Positions 1 through 10,626 of a DNA stretch of 64,000 nt are shown here, piece by piece. Below the pieces are notes generated by a model. The model was not told the origin of the DNA. It was given only the letters and a program-made list of their open reading frames with translations, and ran no database searches. The stretch is from Galdieria partita. Taxonomy: Eukaryota; Rhodophyta; Bangiophyceae; Galdieriales; Galdieriaceae. The position numbers and the translations under genes were made by a program. Each line of letters starts with the position of its first letter. Positions within the stretch are counted from its first letter, which is position 1. The DNA is taken from contig BQMJ01000025.1 in NCBI GenBank assembly GCA_025991245.1, positions 124,001 through 188,000 on the forward strand, in the 5' to 3' direction.

Positions 1-367
1 ATAAAAAAGGTTAGCAAAGAAATAATCAAAAATTTCCTCTTTCTCTCATATAACGAGGTTTTCTTTTCCGTTTCCTCGTCCAACTGATGGCGTTTGACGA
101 ACAATTTGTTCTCTTTCGCGCGCTCTCTAACCTTGTTTTGTAGAAAAGGCTACCAGAAGGAGATACAGAGGTGTACAAATAGGAAACCAACTCCCTTACC
201 TTTCCTTGTAACGACTCCAAAGCATCCTTTGCTTCAGCTTCTTCGTCATAGTCTACAAACATGAATCCTCTTTTCAAGTCTATCCGACATTTTCCGTATT
301 TTTCAAACAAGTCCTGTAGTTCCCTCTTAGAAACACTCGACGAAACATTTCCTACAAACAGCGACAT
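1..367 (-). CDS. RRM-domain RNA-binding protein, SR-like (5' part only)
   Basis: The first exon (367-200, 56 codons) encodes the start of an RNA recognition motif. RNP2 is LFVGNV at residues 3-8 and RNP1-like RGFMFVDY is at about residues 33-40, followed by the second helix ending LESLQGK. The spacing resembles RRM1 of SR splicing factors, which bind pre-mRNA in the nucleus. A GTAAGG donor at 199 opens an intron; the nearest acceptor gives a 50-nt intron (150-199) and continues as PFLQNKVRERAK, while a second AG at about 133 is also possible. A TTGCTAACC branch-point-like string near the window edge suggests a further intron there, so the downstream exon structure is unsure. The rest of the gene lies outside the window. 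No RS region is visible, so 'SR' is inference. An E2F-like GCGCGCCAAAA lies about 70 nt upstream. Confidence 0.75.
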
Positions 368-818
368 TCAATATCTATTTCTGAAATGTCAGTCATCCCC
401 ACCATTGTAGAGGGAAGAGGGAGCCCTTCTTCAAAAGCGCGCCAAAAAAATGCCACGAGTTGTTTTCAACAGTCATAACTACTCTAAAAGGAAACTGGAT
501 GAAATGATACAACTGATTGCTTTGAGTAATGTACTGTAGCTGTAGACCAACCAACAATCCATCCAATACATGGTAACAAGCCACATGTATCACTTTTTTG
601 GCGAGTGTCTGGAACAATGGAAAGGTCATTCTTGTGATCATTGCATAAAGGAATCCCGCGACTTTTCATGACCACTCAACTGATTCCCTTGAAAGGTCGT
701 CAATGCGACCCCTCCCTCTTGTTTGCTTCCATCATTCTCTCATTGGGTTTATTCTTATTTGTCTTCATTTGTATATGACCCATTTTGGATTTGGATTGTA
801 AGAAACAAAACAAATACA
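368..818. other. Intergenic region between divergent RRM and LRR genes
   Basis: About 450 bases between two divergent starts. It holds an E2F-like motif at 437-447 and a minus-strand open stretch (641-393) that could not be assigned to a gene. If the LRR receptor really begins at 723 instead of 819, the region is correspondingly shorter. No RNA gene was seen. Confidence 0.5.
437..447 (-). promoter_or_regulatory. E2F/DP-like site upstream of the RRM gene
   Basis: Minus-strand TTTTGGCGCGC fits the general eukaryotic E2F consensus TTTSGCGCS. It sits about 70 nt upstream of the RRM start codon. Binding is inference; such sites also occur by chance. Confidence 0.3.
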
Positions 819-3800
819 ATGATCCATATAGGTGTCTCCACTTCATTTATCAGTCTTGTCTTTATCATTGTGCATAGTTCTCTTTCGATTCATGCTCATG
901 CTAGTCAGTATATCTATCTAAACCAAATATATGAAGCATGTGGCGGCGAAAATTGGTTGATGACTGCCTATGACCATTGTTCGTCTAGTAGTAATTGCGC
1001 AGAAAACCACAATTGTTGTTGGAGTACATCAAATTCGGCTTGTGATGACTATATGGTGACGTGCAATTCAGGAACAGTAGTCGGAAAGATCAATCTTTAC
1101 CAACAAGGACTTCAATGTCCTTTTCCTGGTCAACTGACTCAGTTTTCTCAATTGCGTACACTAAAAATGAGTTACAATCCCGACTTGAGCGGTAGTATTC
1201 CATCCAATATAAGTACTCTCAGTTCACTGAGTGACTTCCATCTGAGATTTACTGGAATGGGAGGTTCCATACCAACTTCCATCAGCTCTCTTTCTAGCCT
1301 GGAAACCCTCGAACTAAGCTATTCGCAATTTTCAGGGACAATACCTCCATCATTATTTGCCATGAGAACAATTGGCACTCTAGATCTATCTCATAATCAA
1401 CTCTCCGGGAGTCTGCCAAATACTTTCAATGAGATGGTGGAGCTTGAAACTCTTGATCTGTCATTTAACAATCTCAATGGAAGTATTCCATCTACTCTGA
1501 GTCAGGCGAAAGCACTCATTACGTTGGATCTTGATAGCAATGCCTTTACAGGGAAACTTCCAAATTTTATCAATTTGACATCGCTAACCTCTATCTATGT
1601 TTCCAATAACCAACTAGAAGGCGAAATTACTAGTTTCCCTATCAACCTTACTGTCATCCACTATTCCCGTAACAACTTTTTTGGACCACTTCCTTCCATT
1701 CCACCCAAAGTGGAACATCTACATCTCGAAGGGAATGACTTTTGGGGTTCTCTCCCTCCTTTACCGACAAAACTACAATCTTTATATATACAGGAGAATA
1801 ATTTCAATGGCTCATTACCATCTTTACCTAGTAGCCTTGAGGAACTCAATGTCTCTTTCAACAACTTCACCGGCTACCTTCCCTCCTCATTACCATCTAG
1901 TTTAACAACGGCCGATTTTTCCAACAACTTCTTCCAGTGTCCCATTCCATCATCAATTAGAGGTTTTTATGATAACTTAACATGCATTTGTCCTGCAGGG
2001 TACTATGGAAACAGAAGTATTTGTAATCAATGTGGAGTAGGAGAATATACTTCACAACAAAACAGTCCTACTTGCAGTTCATGTCAACCGGGAACGTATA
2101 ATGATAAAACAGGACAAACAAGCTGTTTTCCTTGCGCACCTGGGACCTATACAGACAGCACAGGATCAACCAGCTGTCAGGATTGTCCTCAAGGAAGTTA
2201 TCAATCCAGTAGCGGTCAAAGTCAATGCATTGAGTGCCCTGCTGGACAATATCAAGACGACAGTGGACAATCAAGCTGCAAAACTTGTCCAGACGGTTAT
2301 TTCGCACCAACAGGGTCCTCTAAGTGCAAACCTTGCAGCCCAGGAACGTACAGCAGCACAGATTCAGGGGAGTGCACACCATGTTCACCTGGAACGAATA
2401 CTTCTTCCTACAAAAGCACTACATGCAGTGACTGTCCAAGTGGAACGTATGCAAGCACTAGCGGAACTATTCTTTGTAAGTTGGCTCCTGCTGGCTCCTA
2501 CTCTAGTTCTGGCGCTGACACTTATACGCTTTGCTCTCTCGGACAATATCAACCTAATGAAGGAAGTTCTCAGTGTGATACTTGTCCTGCTGGCACCTTT
2601 AGCAATACTACTGGCGCAACACAATGCATCAGCTGTTCAGCTGGACAATACAGCAAGCAAGGTGCTTCTAGTTGCAGTTTATGTCCAGCGGGATACACAA
2701 GTAACTCCAACTTCACAGATTGTGAAGCTTGCCAACCTGGAACCTTTAATAACGAGGCCGGATCTACTTGCAAAATGTGTCCAGCTGGCACCTTTAGCAA
2801 TACTACTGGCGCAACACAATGCATCAGCTGTTCAATTGGACAATACAGCCAGCAAGGTGCTTCTAGTTGCAGTTTATGTCCAGCAAGTCATACGAACAAC
2901 TCCACTTTCACAGGTTGTGAACTTTGCCAACCTGGCACCTTTAATAACGAGAGCGGGTCTACTTGCAAAATGTGTCCTGCTGGCACCTTTAGCAATACTA
3001 CTGGAGCAACACAATGCATCAGCTGTTCAATTGGACAATACAGCAATCAAAATGCCTCGAGCTGCAGTTTATGTCCAGCGGGTTCTACAAATAACTCCAA
3101 CTTCACAGGTTGTGAAGCTTGCCAACCTGGAACTTTTAATAATGAGACCGGATCTACTTGCAAAATATGTCCTGCTGGGACATTTGGAAACGAGACACAT
3201 TTGACTAAGTGTTTCTTGTGTCCTGCAGGAAGCCATAGTTCAGAAGGATCTGAGTCGTGTCAAGTATGTCCAGAAGGAACGTTTAGTGAAACAGGCGCTG
3301 CAAACTGCACTCCCTGTTCTTCAGGCAAGTTCTCCAACACAACGGGTAGGAGCTCTTGTCTACCTTGTCCTGCAGGTAGTTATAGTCTAAGTGGTTCTTC
3401 TGAGTGTAAACCTTGTCCAAGTCGAACCTACTCCAACTCAACCGGTAGCTCTTTCTGTCCATGGTGTCCTCTCGGTACTTTTGGCAATCAAACCGGTTTA
3501 AAGTCTTGCTTCCCTTGTGCTGCTGGAAGCTATAGTAACGAGACAGGCTCTTCTACTTGCATGCAATGTCCTCCATCAACTTATAGCTCCTCTCAAGCCA
3601 GCAGCTGCATTTTCTGCGAGGCTGGAACATATTCTGATAGTTACGGAGCTTCTGTATGTAAACCCTGTTCTCCTGGTTCTTTCAGTTCGGAGGGCTCCCA
3701 GCAGTGTCAAAAGTGCCCGTCTGGTACCTATAATAACAAGAATGGTTCCCCTACCTGTTCTCCTTGTCCTGTAAATATGACTAGTCTCAGTGGAGCAACT

Positions 3801-4646
3801 CAATGTACAGCGTGCCCTTCAAGTTTATGTTCTTACAATGGCACAAGTTGCGTGAAATGCATTCAACAGACTGTGCCATTACCGTGTCCGGAAGGGCAAT
3901 ACAGTTCTACGGGATATGCTCCTTGTTCAATTTGCTCTGGTGCCACATTTACAAACCACACAAAGTCTACATTTTGTTACAATAGCCCTCCTGGTACCTA
4001 TCCTGTTCTGAATCATTCTACTTATGCTTCATGCCCATCTATGGGATTTTTCTTAAAACCTTTTCAAGGAGAGTATGCATTCTGTGGTGCTGATACACAA
4101 TCTATTGTTGTTATCGTAGTTATCTGTGTTGCAGCTTGTGTGATACTGATTGGTTTGGGATATATCTTATGGAGATATGTTATCAGAAAGCATTTACAAT
4201 CCAAGAGCCAAATTGAGAACGACAATACAGACAACGCTCGCAACGTATCTCAAACGAATCAATCCCAACTCTCTTCTTCTTATGGAGACTCGAAAGATAT
4301 TTCTTCAACAGCATGGAAACCATCATCATCTACCAAGCCGGATAATAGTAATGTTCAAAGCAGAGCAACCCATCAACTGGCTACCAACAGTTCTCAACCA
4401 ACAATCATCTCATCTTTATCTCTGGCTTCTCCAAAGTATTCTGCGGAACAAGATATCACCGACATACCTCCTCCAACAAAATTGGCTCTGTATCAAGGCT
4501 CATTTGGAAACCAACGACCAGCAGTGATTAGGAATGTTGCTACACCATCTTCAAGTCAATCTTATTCCCATGACAACTCCCAACTTGTTTTTCGATTTGG
4601 AGATAGACATTTTCGATACAATCCTATGACAGATGACTTGGAATAG
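819..4646 (+). CDS. LRR and cysteine-rich repeat single-pass membrane receptor
   Basis: Single open frame; it can begin at 723, but the ATG at 819 puts a clean signal peptide (ISLVFIIVH core) at the N-terminus, so 819 is preferred (1275 aa against 1307). After the signal comes a CGGENW LRR cap, then about ten plant-type LRRs (LxGxIP pattern). About 700 residues follow of GCC2/GCC3 or ephrin-receptor-like modules (C-x-PG-T-[FY] ... C-x2-C). One TM helix lies at roughly 4099-4185 (IVVIVVICVAACVIL), followed by a Ser/Asn-rich tail of about 150 residues with no kinase. Many NxT/S sequons support extracellular exposure. Function is unknown; ligand binding or adhesion is inference from the architecture. 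It has no introns, unlike most neighbours. Three modules are near-identical 195-bp repeats, a sign of recent expansion. It converges on the thymidylate kinase gene with 66 nt between stops. Confidence 0.8.
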   Translation: MIHIGVSTSFISLVFIIVHSSLSIHAHASQYIYLNQIYEACGGENWLMTAYDHCSSSSNCAENHNCCWSTSNSACDDYMVTCNSGTVVGKINLYQQGLQCPFPGQLTQFSQLRTLKMSYNPDLSGSIPSNISTLSSLSDFHLRFTGMGGSIPTSISSLSSLETLELSYSQFSGTIPPSLFAMRTIGTLDLSHNQLSGSLPNTFNEMVELETLDLSFNNLNGSIPSTLSQAKALITLDLDSNAFTGKLPNFINLTSLTSIYVSNNQLEGEITSFPINLTVIHYSRNNFFGPLPSIPPKVEHLHLEGNDFWGSLPPLPTKLQSLYIQENNFNGSLPSLPSSLEELNVSFNNFTGYLPSSLPSSLTTADFSNNFFQCPIPSSIRGFYDNLTCICPAGYYGNRSICNQCGVGEYTSQQNSPTCSSCQPGTYNDKTGQTSCFPCAPGTYTDSTGSTSCQDCPQGSYQSSSGQSQCIECPAGQYQDDSGQSSCKTCPDGYFAPTGSSKCKPCSPGTYSSTDSGECTPCSPGTNTSSYKSTTCSDCPSGTYASTSGTILCKLAPAGSYSSSGADTYTLCSLGQYQPNEGSSQCDTCPAGTFSNTTGATQCISCSAGQYSKQGASSCSLCPAGYTSNSNFTDCEACQPGTFNNEAGSTCKMCPAGTFSNTTGATQCISCSIGQYSQQGASSCSLCPASHTNNSTFTGCELCQPGTFNNESGSTCKMCPAGTFSNTTGATQCISCSIGQYSNQNASSCSLCPAGSTNNSNFTGCEACQPGTFNNETGSTCKICPAGTFGNETHLTKCFLCPAGSHSSEGSESCQVCPEGTFSETGAANCTPCSSGKFSNTTGRSSCLPCPAGSYSLSGSSECKPCPSRTYSNSTGSSFCPWCPLGTFGNQTGLKSCFPCAAGSYSNETGSSTCMQCPPSTYSSSQASSCIFCEAGTYSDSYGASVCKPCSPGSFSSEGSQQCQKCPSGTYNNKNGSPTCSPCPVNMTSLSGATQCTACPSSLCSYNGTSCVKCIQQTVPLPCPEGQYSSTGYAPCSICSGATFTNHTKSTFCYNSPPGTYPVLNHSTYASCPSMGFFLKPFQGEYAFCGADTQSIVVIVVICVAACVILIGLGYILWRYVIRKHLQSKSQIENDNTDNARNVSQTNQSQLSSSYGDSKDISSTAWKPSSSTKPDNSNVQSRATHQLATNSSQPTIISSLSLASPKYSAEQDITDIPPPTKLALYQGSFGNQRPAVIRNVATPSSSQSYSHDNSQLVFRFGDRHFRYNPMTDDLE
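2583..3167 (+). repeat. Three tandem 195-bp coding repeats in the cysteine-rich region
   Basis: The 65-residue unit starting CPAGTFSNTTGATQC occurs at 2583, 2778 and 2973, each 195 bp apart, with only scattered differences at DNA level. A fourth, diverged unit begins at 3168. Frame is preserved, so copy number can vary without breaking the protein. Confidence 0.9.
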
Positions 4647-4712
4647 TAAATGAATAACCTCTTTATAGTTTTCCAAGAACACGCCTCATTCCATTTCTAG
4701 ATAGAATATCAA

Positions 4713-5408
4713 CTATCCATCTTTCCACAAAGTCCCCGATTCCAATGAGCCACTTAAACAACCTCGAATAGTATTTCTCATAGGTGTAATAATATCATGA
4801 GTAACCTCTTCTATCGGACGATCGCTGTAAACAGTCAACCATTTTTTGGTTTTTAGTTTTTCGAAAGTTTCAGAAACTCTACTCTGAAAAGCCTTGTTTT
4901 CGTATCGCTCTTCTCCGTAACCGCTACGACTTTCTAACACAGTGGAAGAAGCAGATAAATAAACCACAAGGTCAGGTGCTATTAAACCTTTGTCTGGGCC
5001 TAAACACCAATCCAAATCATATCCTTTGCTTGCTGTATATGCAACTCCAGAATAGGCATATCTGTCCACCAATATACTTGTTCCGTTGCTCAACCATTCA
5101 TTCATTTCTTTCCTATACATGTAAGAGATGAAAAACTACATTGTAAGAGTGCTCTCAACTGTAGCTTACCACTTTTCCCATCGATTGGCAGAAAATAGCA
5201 AATGAACTGCTCTATCATCCAAGATAGTCTGTTCTCTAAGAAAGGAGCTGATAAGTTGACCGGTACTTGTAGTTCTATCTGGAAACGACAATTGGCATAC
5301 GTCTAATCCATCTGCTTTCAATATTTCCAAGCAACTCTTTATTTGTGTAGTTTTACCACTCTTATCGAGACCTTCCAAGACAATCAAAGCACCTCGAGAC
5401 TTTTTCAT
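4713..5408 (-). CDS. Thymidylate kinase (dTMP kinase)
   Basis: Two exons, 5408-5170 and 5112-4713, joined across a 57-nt GTAAGC...AG intron, give 212 residues, the usual family length. The enzyme phosphorylates dTMP to dTDP for DNA synthesis. Visible motifs are the P-loop GLDKSGKT near the N-terminus, LSFPDR of the dTMP-binding segment, the DRYAYSG motif (eukaryotic DRYxxSG) in exon 2 and the lid helix region SRSGYGEERYE. The start at 5408 (MKKSRGALIVLEGLD) matches where other TMPKs begin; in-frame ATGs at 5444 and 5480 could add a short leader. The long upstream open frame to 5834 overlaps the NF-YC gene and is not likely coding. It is divergent from NF-YC with a gap of about 190 nt. Confidence 0.93.
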
Positions 5409-5599
5409 TTGAATTTCCCAATGGAAGGATATGGCGCTTTTCATTTTTTCATTGTAGTTACGAGCGCCAAGGACAATCATAGTAATAGAAAGAAAATATT
5501 GATGAACATGCTCTTTTATCCATGCAATATATCTCTTTGTGTACTTGATACTCCAACGAAGACTATTCTTTCGGTTCTGTTTGGGGAACCACTGAAGAA

Positions 5600-6538
5600 A
5601 TGAAATGGATTGTATTGCCATCATTATTTGCCAATTTCTTGGCAATCCAAGAAAGTCGTACCACAAAGCGTATCCATATGTACAACGAATATTTAGACTC
5701 CGGTCAAAACGACGACGATAAAAACACTTGGAGAACAACTTCCCAAGTTTCACCCGAGCAACAACAGGAAGCTGCTCAGTTTCGGCAACAACAACTCCAG
5801 CAACAAAGAAGTTTGCAAGCGTTGAACGCAACACTTGCCCAGTTTTGGGACGAACAAATGCGAGAGGTACCGTTGTTACTTTGACCTAACCATTCTTAAA
5901 ACTATTATGTAGGTTAGTGTCATCACGGACTTTAAAAACCATATGCTCCCTTTAGCAAGAATCAAAAAGATAATGAAATCCGATGAAGACGTACGAATGA
6001 TATCAGCAGAGGCTCCTGCTCTCTTTTCCAAAGCATGTGAGATGTTTATTTTGGAGTTGACCATCCGAGCGTGGGCACAGACTGAAGAGTCTAAGCGTAG
6101 AACGTTGCAACGTTGTGATATCGCCTCAGCTATACAGAAGACTGATATTTTTGACTTTCTTATTGATATCGTGCCCCGCGAAGATCCCAAAATGCCTCAG
6201 GTAAGTGAACGACAGGGTTGACTTGTTTGCGTTCAAAGGACTCGTCTTCTCGTCTATGATAGGAACATGGTGGCCTGTCGATTACCAGTTCAACCGATAA
6301 CCCTGCGCTATTATCTTATGCAAATCGAGGATACGGAGATAACCCAGAAAATCTGGAACCTTCTCATCCTCATTTGTATGCACCTGAAGGATATGGTGAA
6401 TATGAAACTGAAGTGGGCCAACAAAGTATCAACTACGCTCAGTTATCGCCACAACAGTTGCAAATGTTAAGAATGCGACAAATGCAGATGAGAGAACCTT
6501 TTTCGGGTTTCTTTGAAGGACAGGGTCCGCAATATTAA
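5600..6538 (+). CDS. CCAAT-binding factor subunit C (NF-YC/HAP5)
   Basis: Three exons: 5600-5866, 5913-6200 and 6263-6538, all in phase 0, with introns of 46 and 62 nt; 276 residues. The core is an almost textbook histone-fold: FWDEQM before the first intron, then [57 protein letters not shown] and [17 protein letters not shown] pairs with NF-YB and then NF-YA to bind CCAAT boxes in promoters. The N-terminus is Gln-rich and the C-terminal exon is Gln/Met-rich, typical of activation regions. The start could be at 5600 or at the inner ATG 5678 (MYNEYLDSG); the sequence does not decide it. Confidence 0.95.
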
Positions 6539-6768
6539 AAGTTTTTCTACATTGCAGTTGGATTCAACTAGAATTCATACTCGTTACGTTGCTTGTGTTG
6601 ATATGGGTTGATCATTCGGAAATCTTGTGAAATGGAAGTAGTACGTTTGTTGTAAATGAGCTCTTGGAGAGCACATTCTTGTGGAGGGTCGATAGGATTA
6701 AAAATATGATTTGTTCCTTTTGTCGAATGTCACGATAGAACAGTTTCACAAATACAACTAGTGACTTT

Positions 6769-9277
6769 ATGACTTCGTGGTTCTCAAGTGGGTTGAACTT
6801 GACTGTAGTTTCTTGTCCTTCACAAGACTTGGCAAAGACCAACAAAGTCTTCCTATCTCCAAAGGACTTTGAGTGGCTGTACAAGCAGTATCCACAAAGC
6901 TTCGAGTCGGTACAAGTGCAAAGAGCGTATCCTGAAACGCTAGACTCGTTAGAAGATGGAGTGAAGAGTAGTCTAGTGAGTTGTTGTTTGGTTGACTTGA
7001 ACGGAGGCTACTGTTACTTGGCTAGTGAGGAGCCCATGGTTTCAGCAGGCACCATTGGCCTCAATTCTATTCAGAGGAGAGAAAACCAACTTGCTCTTGG
7101 AGATAGCGTGAAACTGAATCCAAGAAAGACTTTTGAGTTTGCACATATTGTTTCTGCCACCATCGAGGTGGATTTGGTGAGCAAAGCCAAAGTGAGTTAT
7201 TTAGAACAGGTGAACGCGGAGGATTTAAGTTCGCAAGTATTAAAACGTTTCACTGGACAAGTACTGTCAACAGGACAAAGCGTAATACTTGATTTCTTTG
7301 GAGTTTCTCTGCTGTTGAAAGTGAACAATTTACAAGTATTGGAGCCACAAAAGTTGCGGCACGTGTCTAAGGAACTTTCACAAGAAGCACTGATCCCGGA
7401 AGAGTCTTCAGTTGGTCTTGTAACAGCAGATAGTACATTGTTCTTCTCCAAAGCTGCAGGCAGCAATCTCAAAGTCATAGGCGGAGACAAGAGACCGAAA
7501 GATATCTTCAAACCTGATTTTAACTTTGAAAAGATGGGTATAGGAGGATTAGATAAAGAGTTTTCAGATATTTTTCGACGTGCGTTTGCTTCTCGTGTCT
7601 TTCCTCCATCTGTTATTAAGAAGCTTGGTATTCAACATGTGAAGGGAATGTTGCTATATGGTCCTCCTGGAACCGGAAAGACCTTGATTGCTCGACAGAT
7701 TGGTAAAATGTTGAATGGAAAGGAACCCAAAGTAGTAAATGGTCCAGAAATATTGAATAAATATGTTGGACAGTCGGAAGAAAACATTCGAAATCTTTTC
7801 AAAGAAGCTGAAACAGAATATCGTGAACGTGGGGACGATTCAGAACTGCATATTATTATATTTGATGAGATAGACGCCATATGTAAGCATCGTGGGAATG
7901 TACGAGATGGAACTGGAGTTCATGATACCGTGGTGAATCAGTTACTATCGAAAATAGATGGAGTGAATGCCTTAAACAATATCCTCGTCATTGGAATGAC
8001 CAATCGAAAGGATATGATTGATGAAGCGTTATTGAGGCCTGGAAGATTAGAAGTAAGAAGTAGCATTTAAGAAACGCAACTTGGTTAACAAGAGTTTGTT
8101 TTTTTGGTAGGTTCATGTTGAAATTTCTTTACCTGATGAAAGAGGCCGATTACAAATTTTACATATTCACACCAGTGAAATGAGAAAGAATGGAAAACTC
8201 GCTGCAGATGTGTCCTTGGAAGAATTGGCTTCTCGAACTAAGAATTTTTCTGGGGCAGAAATTGAAGGTTTATGTAAATCAGCTGCAGCTTATGCACTGA
8301 ATAGACACATCGACTTGAATAATCTACGTAAACAAGTGAATCCAGATGATATTGTCGTTACTATGGAAGACTTTGAGAATGCTTTATTGGAGATTGAACC
8401 CGCTTTTGGCATGCCAAAGGAACATTTTGAACGTTGTTTGTTTGGTGGATTTTACATCTTTAGTGAAAGAATGGAACACTTGGTTAAAGCAGGAAACCTA
8501 TTTTGTGAACAAGTTCGTACTTCAGAGCGAACTAATCTATTTTCAGTATTAATACAAGGACAACCAGGAACAGGAAAGACGGCACTTGCATCCAAAATGG
8601 CTGTAGAAAGCGACTTTCCCTTTGTCCGCATGATTAGTCCAGAAGAATATGTTGGATTCTCGGAAGCTTCAAAATGCAATGCTATTGCAAAAGTATTCGA
8701 TGATGCTCATAAATCACCTTTGTCATGTATCGTAATAGACAACATCGAACGTTTGATTGAATTTGCTCCTATAGGTCCAAGATTCTCCAATACGATTTTA
8801 CAAACACTGTTGGTACTGATAAAACAAGTACCACCCAAAGGCAGGCGACTACTGATTTTAGCTACTTGCTCCATGCCAGAAATAATGGAGTCACTGGATG
8901 TTCGTTCAGCTTTTCATTCCGTACTATCCACAAGTTATTTGCAACATGAGGAGATTGTACAGTTGCTAAAAGGTCACATTGAAGATGCTACTCCTGCGAA
9001 ACTGTACGCTTCAGAACAGCAAAGACAAAGTAATCGACAAAGAAGACGTTTGTTTCTTCAAAAGTTTAGTGGTACAACATCGCTATTTGGGTCATCAAGC
9101 GAACTAGAGTCAGCAGCTGATGTCTTAACAAGCCAAGGAATCGGCATTAAGAAATTCCTCATGGTGATGGAGATGATGGTCAAGTCCAATCAACATGAAA
9201 ATTCGGTTGCCGCCAACTCAGAACAACATTTATTAGCATTAGACAAGTTAAACGATGTACTGAAAGATGTTTCTTAA
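6769..9277 (+). CDS. NSF / Sec18 vesicle-fusion AAA ATPase
   Basis: Exon 1 6769-8052 and exon 2 8111-9277, split by a 58-nt intron, give about 816 residues (family near 750). NSF disassembles SNARE complexes with alpha-SNAP after membrane fusion. Seen in order: the N domain beginning LNLTVVSCPSQDLAKTNKV, which aligns with the NSF start; D1 with Walker A GPPGTGKT (about residue 296), Walker B IIIFDEID and the MTNRKDMIDEALLRPGR second region of homology, with the intron falling just after RPGRLE; then D2 with GQPGTGKT (about residue 578) and the degenerate Walker B CIVIDNIERL typical of NSF D2. It converges on the ARMT1-like gene with only 8 nt between the stop codons. Confidence 0.96.
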
Positions 9278-9285
9278 CTGTTGTT

Positions 9286-10614
9286 TTATTCTCCTCGATA
9301 AAATTGGACAACTGCCCATTCACCGGAAACCATCCAACGAGGATCCTCGCTTTTGGCATATTCTTGGTTTTCTGTCGACACTCCACAAAGAATTTCCGAT
9401 TTAAGTGTTCGGAGAGCACATATCGCTGTTGGAAAATAGTTGACGATATCCTCAAAAGGTGTATTCTTATCCCAATTCAGATCCCCCAACAAACGTCGAT
9501 AGTTGGCATCACCTTTGACGATGACTAACAAGCAGTTGTCTCTCCAATCTTGGCGAATAGAATTTGGCATTTCCCAAAATGCACAAGGCTGACACCAAAA
9601 GTAGTCTTCCAGAGTACGCCATTGACCTGTTTGTAAGTATTCACGCCATTGTTTCAAAATGGATAACCATTCAGGTTTATCCATCGTCATTTCTTCAAGA
9701 TAACGAATGGTGTACAAAAAATCCTTTTCCATGGCATCAGAAACAAACAAAGGATGGGCTTTCAAATGGAAAAGAATTTCATCCGCCACTCCAGATTGAA
9801 TCAAATAATGTGCAAAGCACATGTCACAAAACAATTCCAAGCCAGCATTATCCACAACAATATCCACGCGTCGTCTTGTGCTTCCAGTCTTCCTCATCAA
9901 TGACGAATAAAGATACTGGAAGACCTTATCACTATCATTTGCCAAAAGCTTGTTTGACTCTGTGGTTGTTTGTTCCACAAACTGGTAAAGTTTTCGCTGG
10001 GTATCTGCTTCCTCGGTTTCTGATACACTGGGCCATAAACTCAAATCGAGTCGGTTACCCCAGAGCGATAAAAACAGAAAGGAAATCAACTCCAATTTAC
10101 CTCTTTCCTTGTCATTCTGAACCACACCGATACCTTTCAAACGTCTCAACAGACTAAACATTGTTTCCAAACTTCCTTGGATGCCTAGTTCCTTCTGTTT
10201 TTGAAAAGGATCTCGACGGTCTCGAAACCAGTGGACAGCAACCATAAGTCGACGATAAAAATAAAACTCTGCAAGACAATAAGGAGCTGTCAACCAGGTA
10301 TACCTCCCAACATAATTGGATAAGATTGCTTTCCATTTCTCCCAGTCAGGTCCACCGTCGTTGGGAATAGGTGTCAAAACAGACTCCTTTGCTGCTTCCA
10401 ACTCATTCGATAAAACTTGAAGGGATGCTACAGTATCAGTATCAAAAAAATCGTTCTCTCTCCACACTCTTGCAAGTATTTCAGTTCGTATTCGTCTGGT
10501 TAGAGTATCATAAGCCCAAGTACCGGGTTGATCAGAACATATAGGCGGAGGCAATGGCGCTCTTGGCCATTCCATCGGCATTTTTCTTTCTTCGAAGCGC
10601 GCCCTTTTCAACAA
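9286..10614 (-). CDS. DUF89/ARMT1-type damage-control phosphatase
   Basis: Intronless, 442 residues, the length of human ARMT1 (441). The DUF89 family contains metal-dependent phosphatases of phosphometabolites; the human member was also described as a carboxyl methyltransferase, so the exact substrate is open. Diagnostic strings are APYCLAEFYFYRR, SLWGNRLDLSLW, DNAGLELFCDM (the Asp/Asn metal-site motif), VKGDANYRRLLGD and CALRTLKSEI, in the right order and spacing. The ATG at 10614 lies only 12 nt beyond the stop of the upstream same-strand gene; inner ATGs at 10581 and 10575 (MPMEWPRAP) are just as likely starts. Confidence 0.9.
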   Translation of the reverse strand: MLKRARFEERKMPMEWPRAPLPPPICSDQPGTWAYDTLTRRIRTEILARVWRENDFFDTDTVASLQVLSNELEAAKESVLTPIPNDGGPDWEKWKAILSNYVGRYTWLTAPYCLAEFYFYRRLMVAVHWFRDRRDPFQKQKELGIQGSLETMFSLLRRLKGIGVVQNDKERGKLELISFLFLSLWGNRLDLSLWPSVSETEEADTQRKLYQFVEQTTTESNKLLANDSDKVFQYLYSSLMRKTGSTRRRVDIVVDNAGLELFCDMCFAHYLIQSGVADEILFHLKAHPLFVSDAMEKDFLYTIRYLEEMTMDKPEWLSILKQWREYLQTGQWRTLEDYFWCQPCAFWEMPNSIRQDWRDNCLLVIVKGDANYRRLLGDLNWDKNTPFEDIVNYFPTAICALRTLKSEILCGVSTENQEYAKSEDPRWMVSGEWAVVQFYRGE

Positions 10615-10626
10615 GTGGATTTGGAA

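Noticed and set aside
393-675. Minus-strand frames with a faint EMC8/9-like pattern (KKVIHVACYHVLDGLLVG)
   Set aside because: Only about 80 codons, with no room for the rest of such a protein before the RRM gene, and the match is weak; at best a remnant.
2101-3204. 367-codon open frame on the plus strand in a second frame of the receptor gene
   Set aside because: It arises from the repetitive cysteine-rich coding sequence; no domain, and repeats keep any frame open.
5409-5834. N-terminal extension of thymidylate kinase by 142 codons
   Set aside because: It runs through the NF-YC promoter and first exon on the other strand and has no TMPK-like content; the normal start is at 5408.
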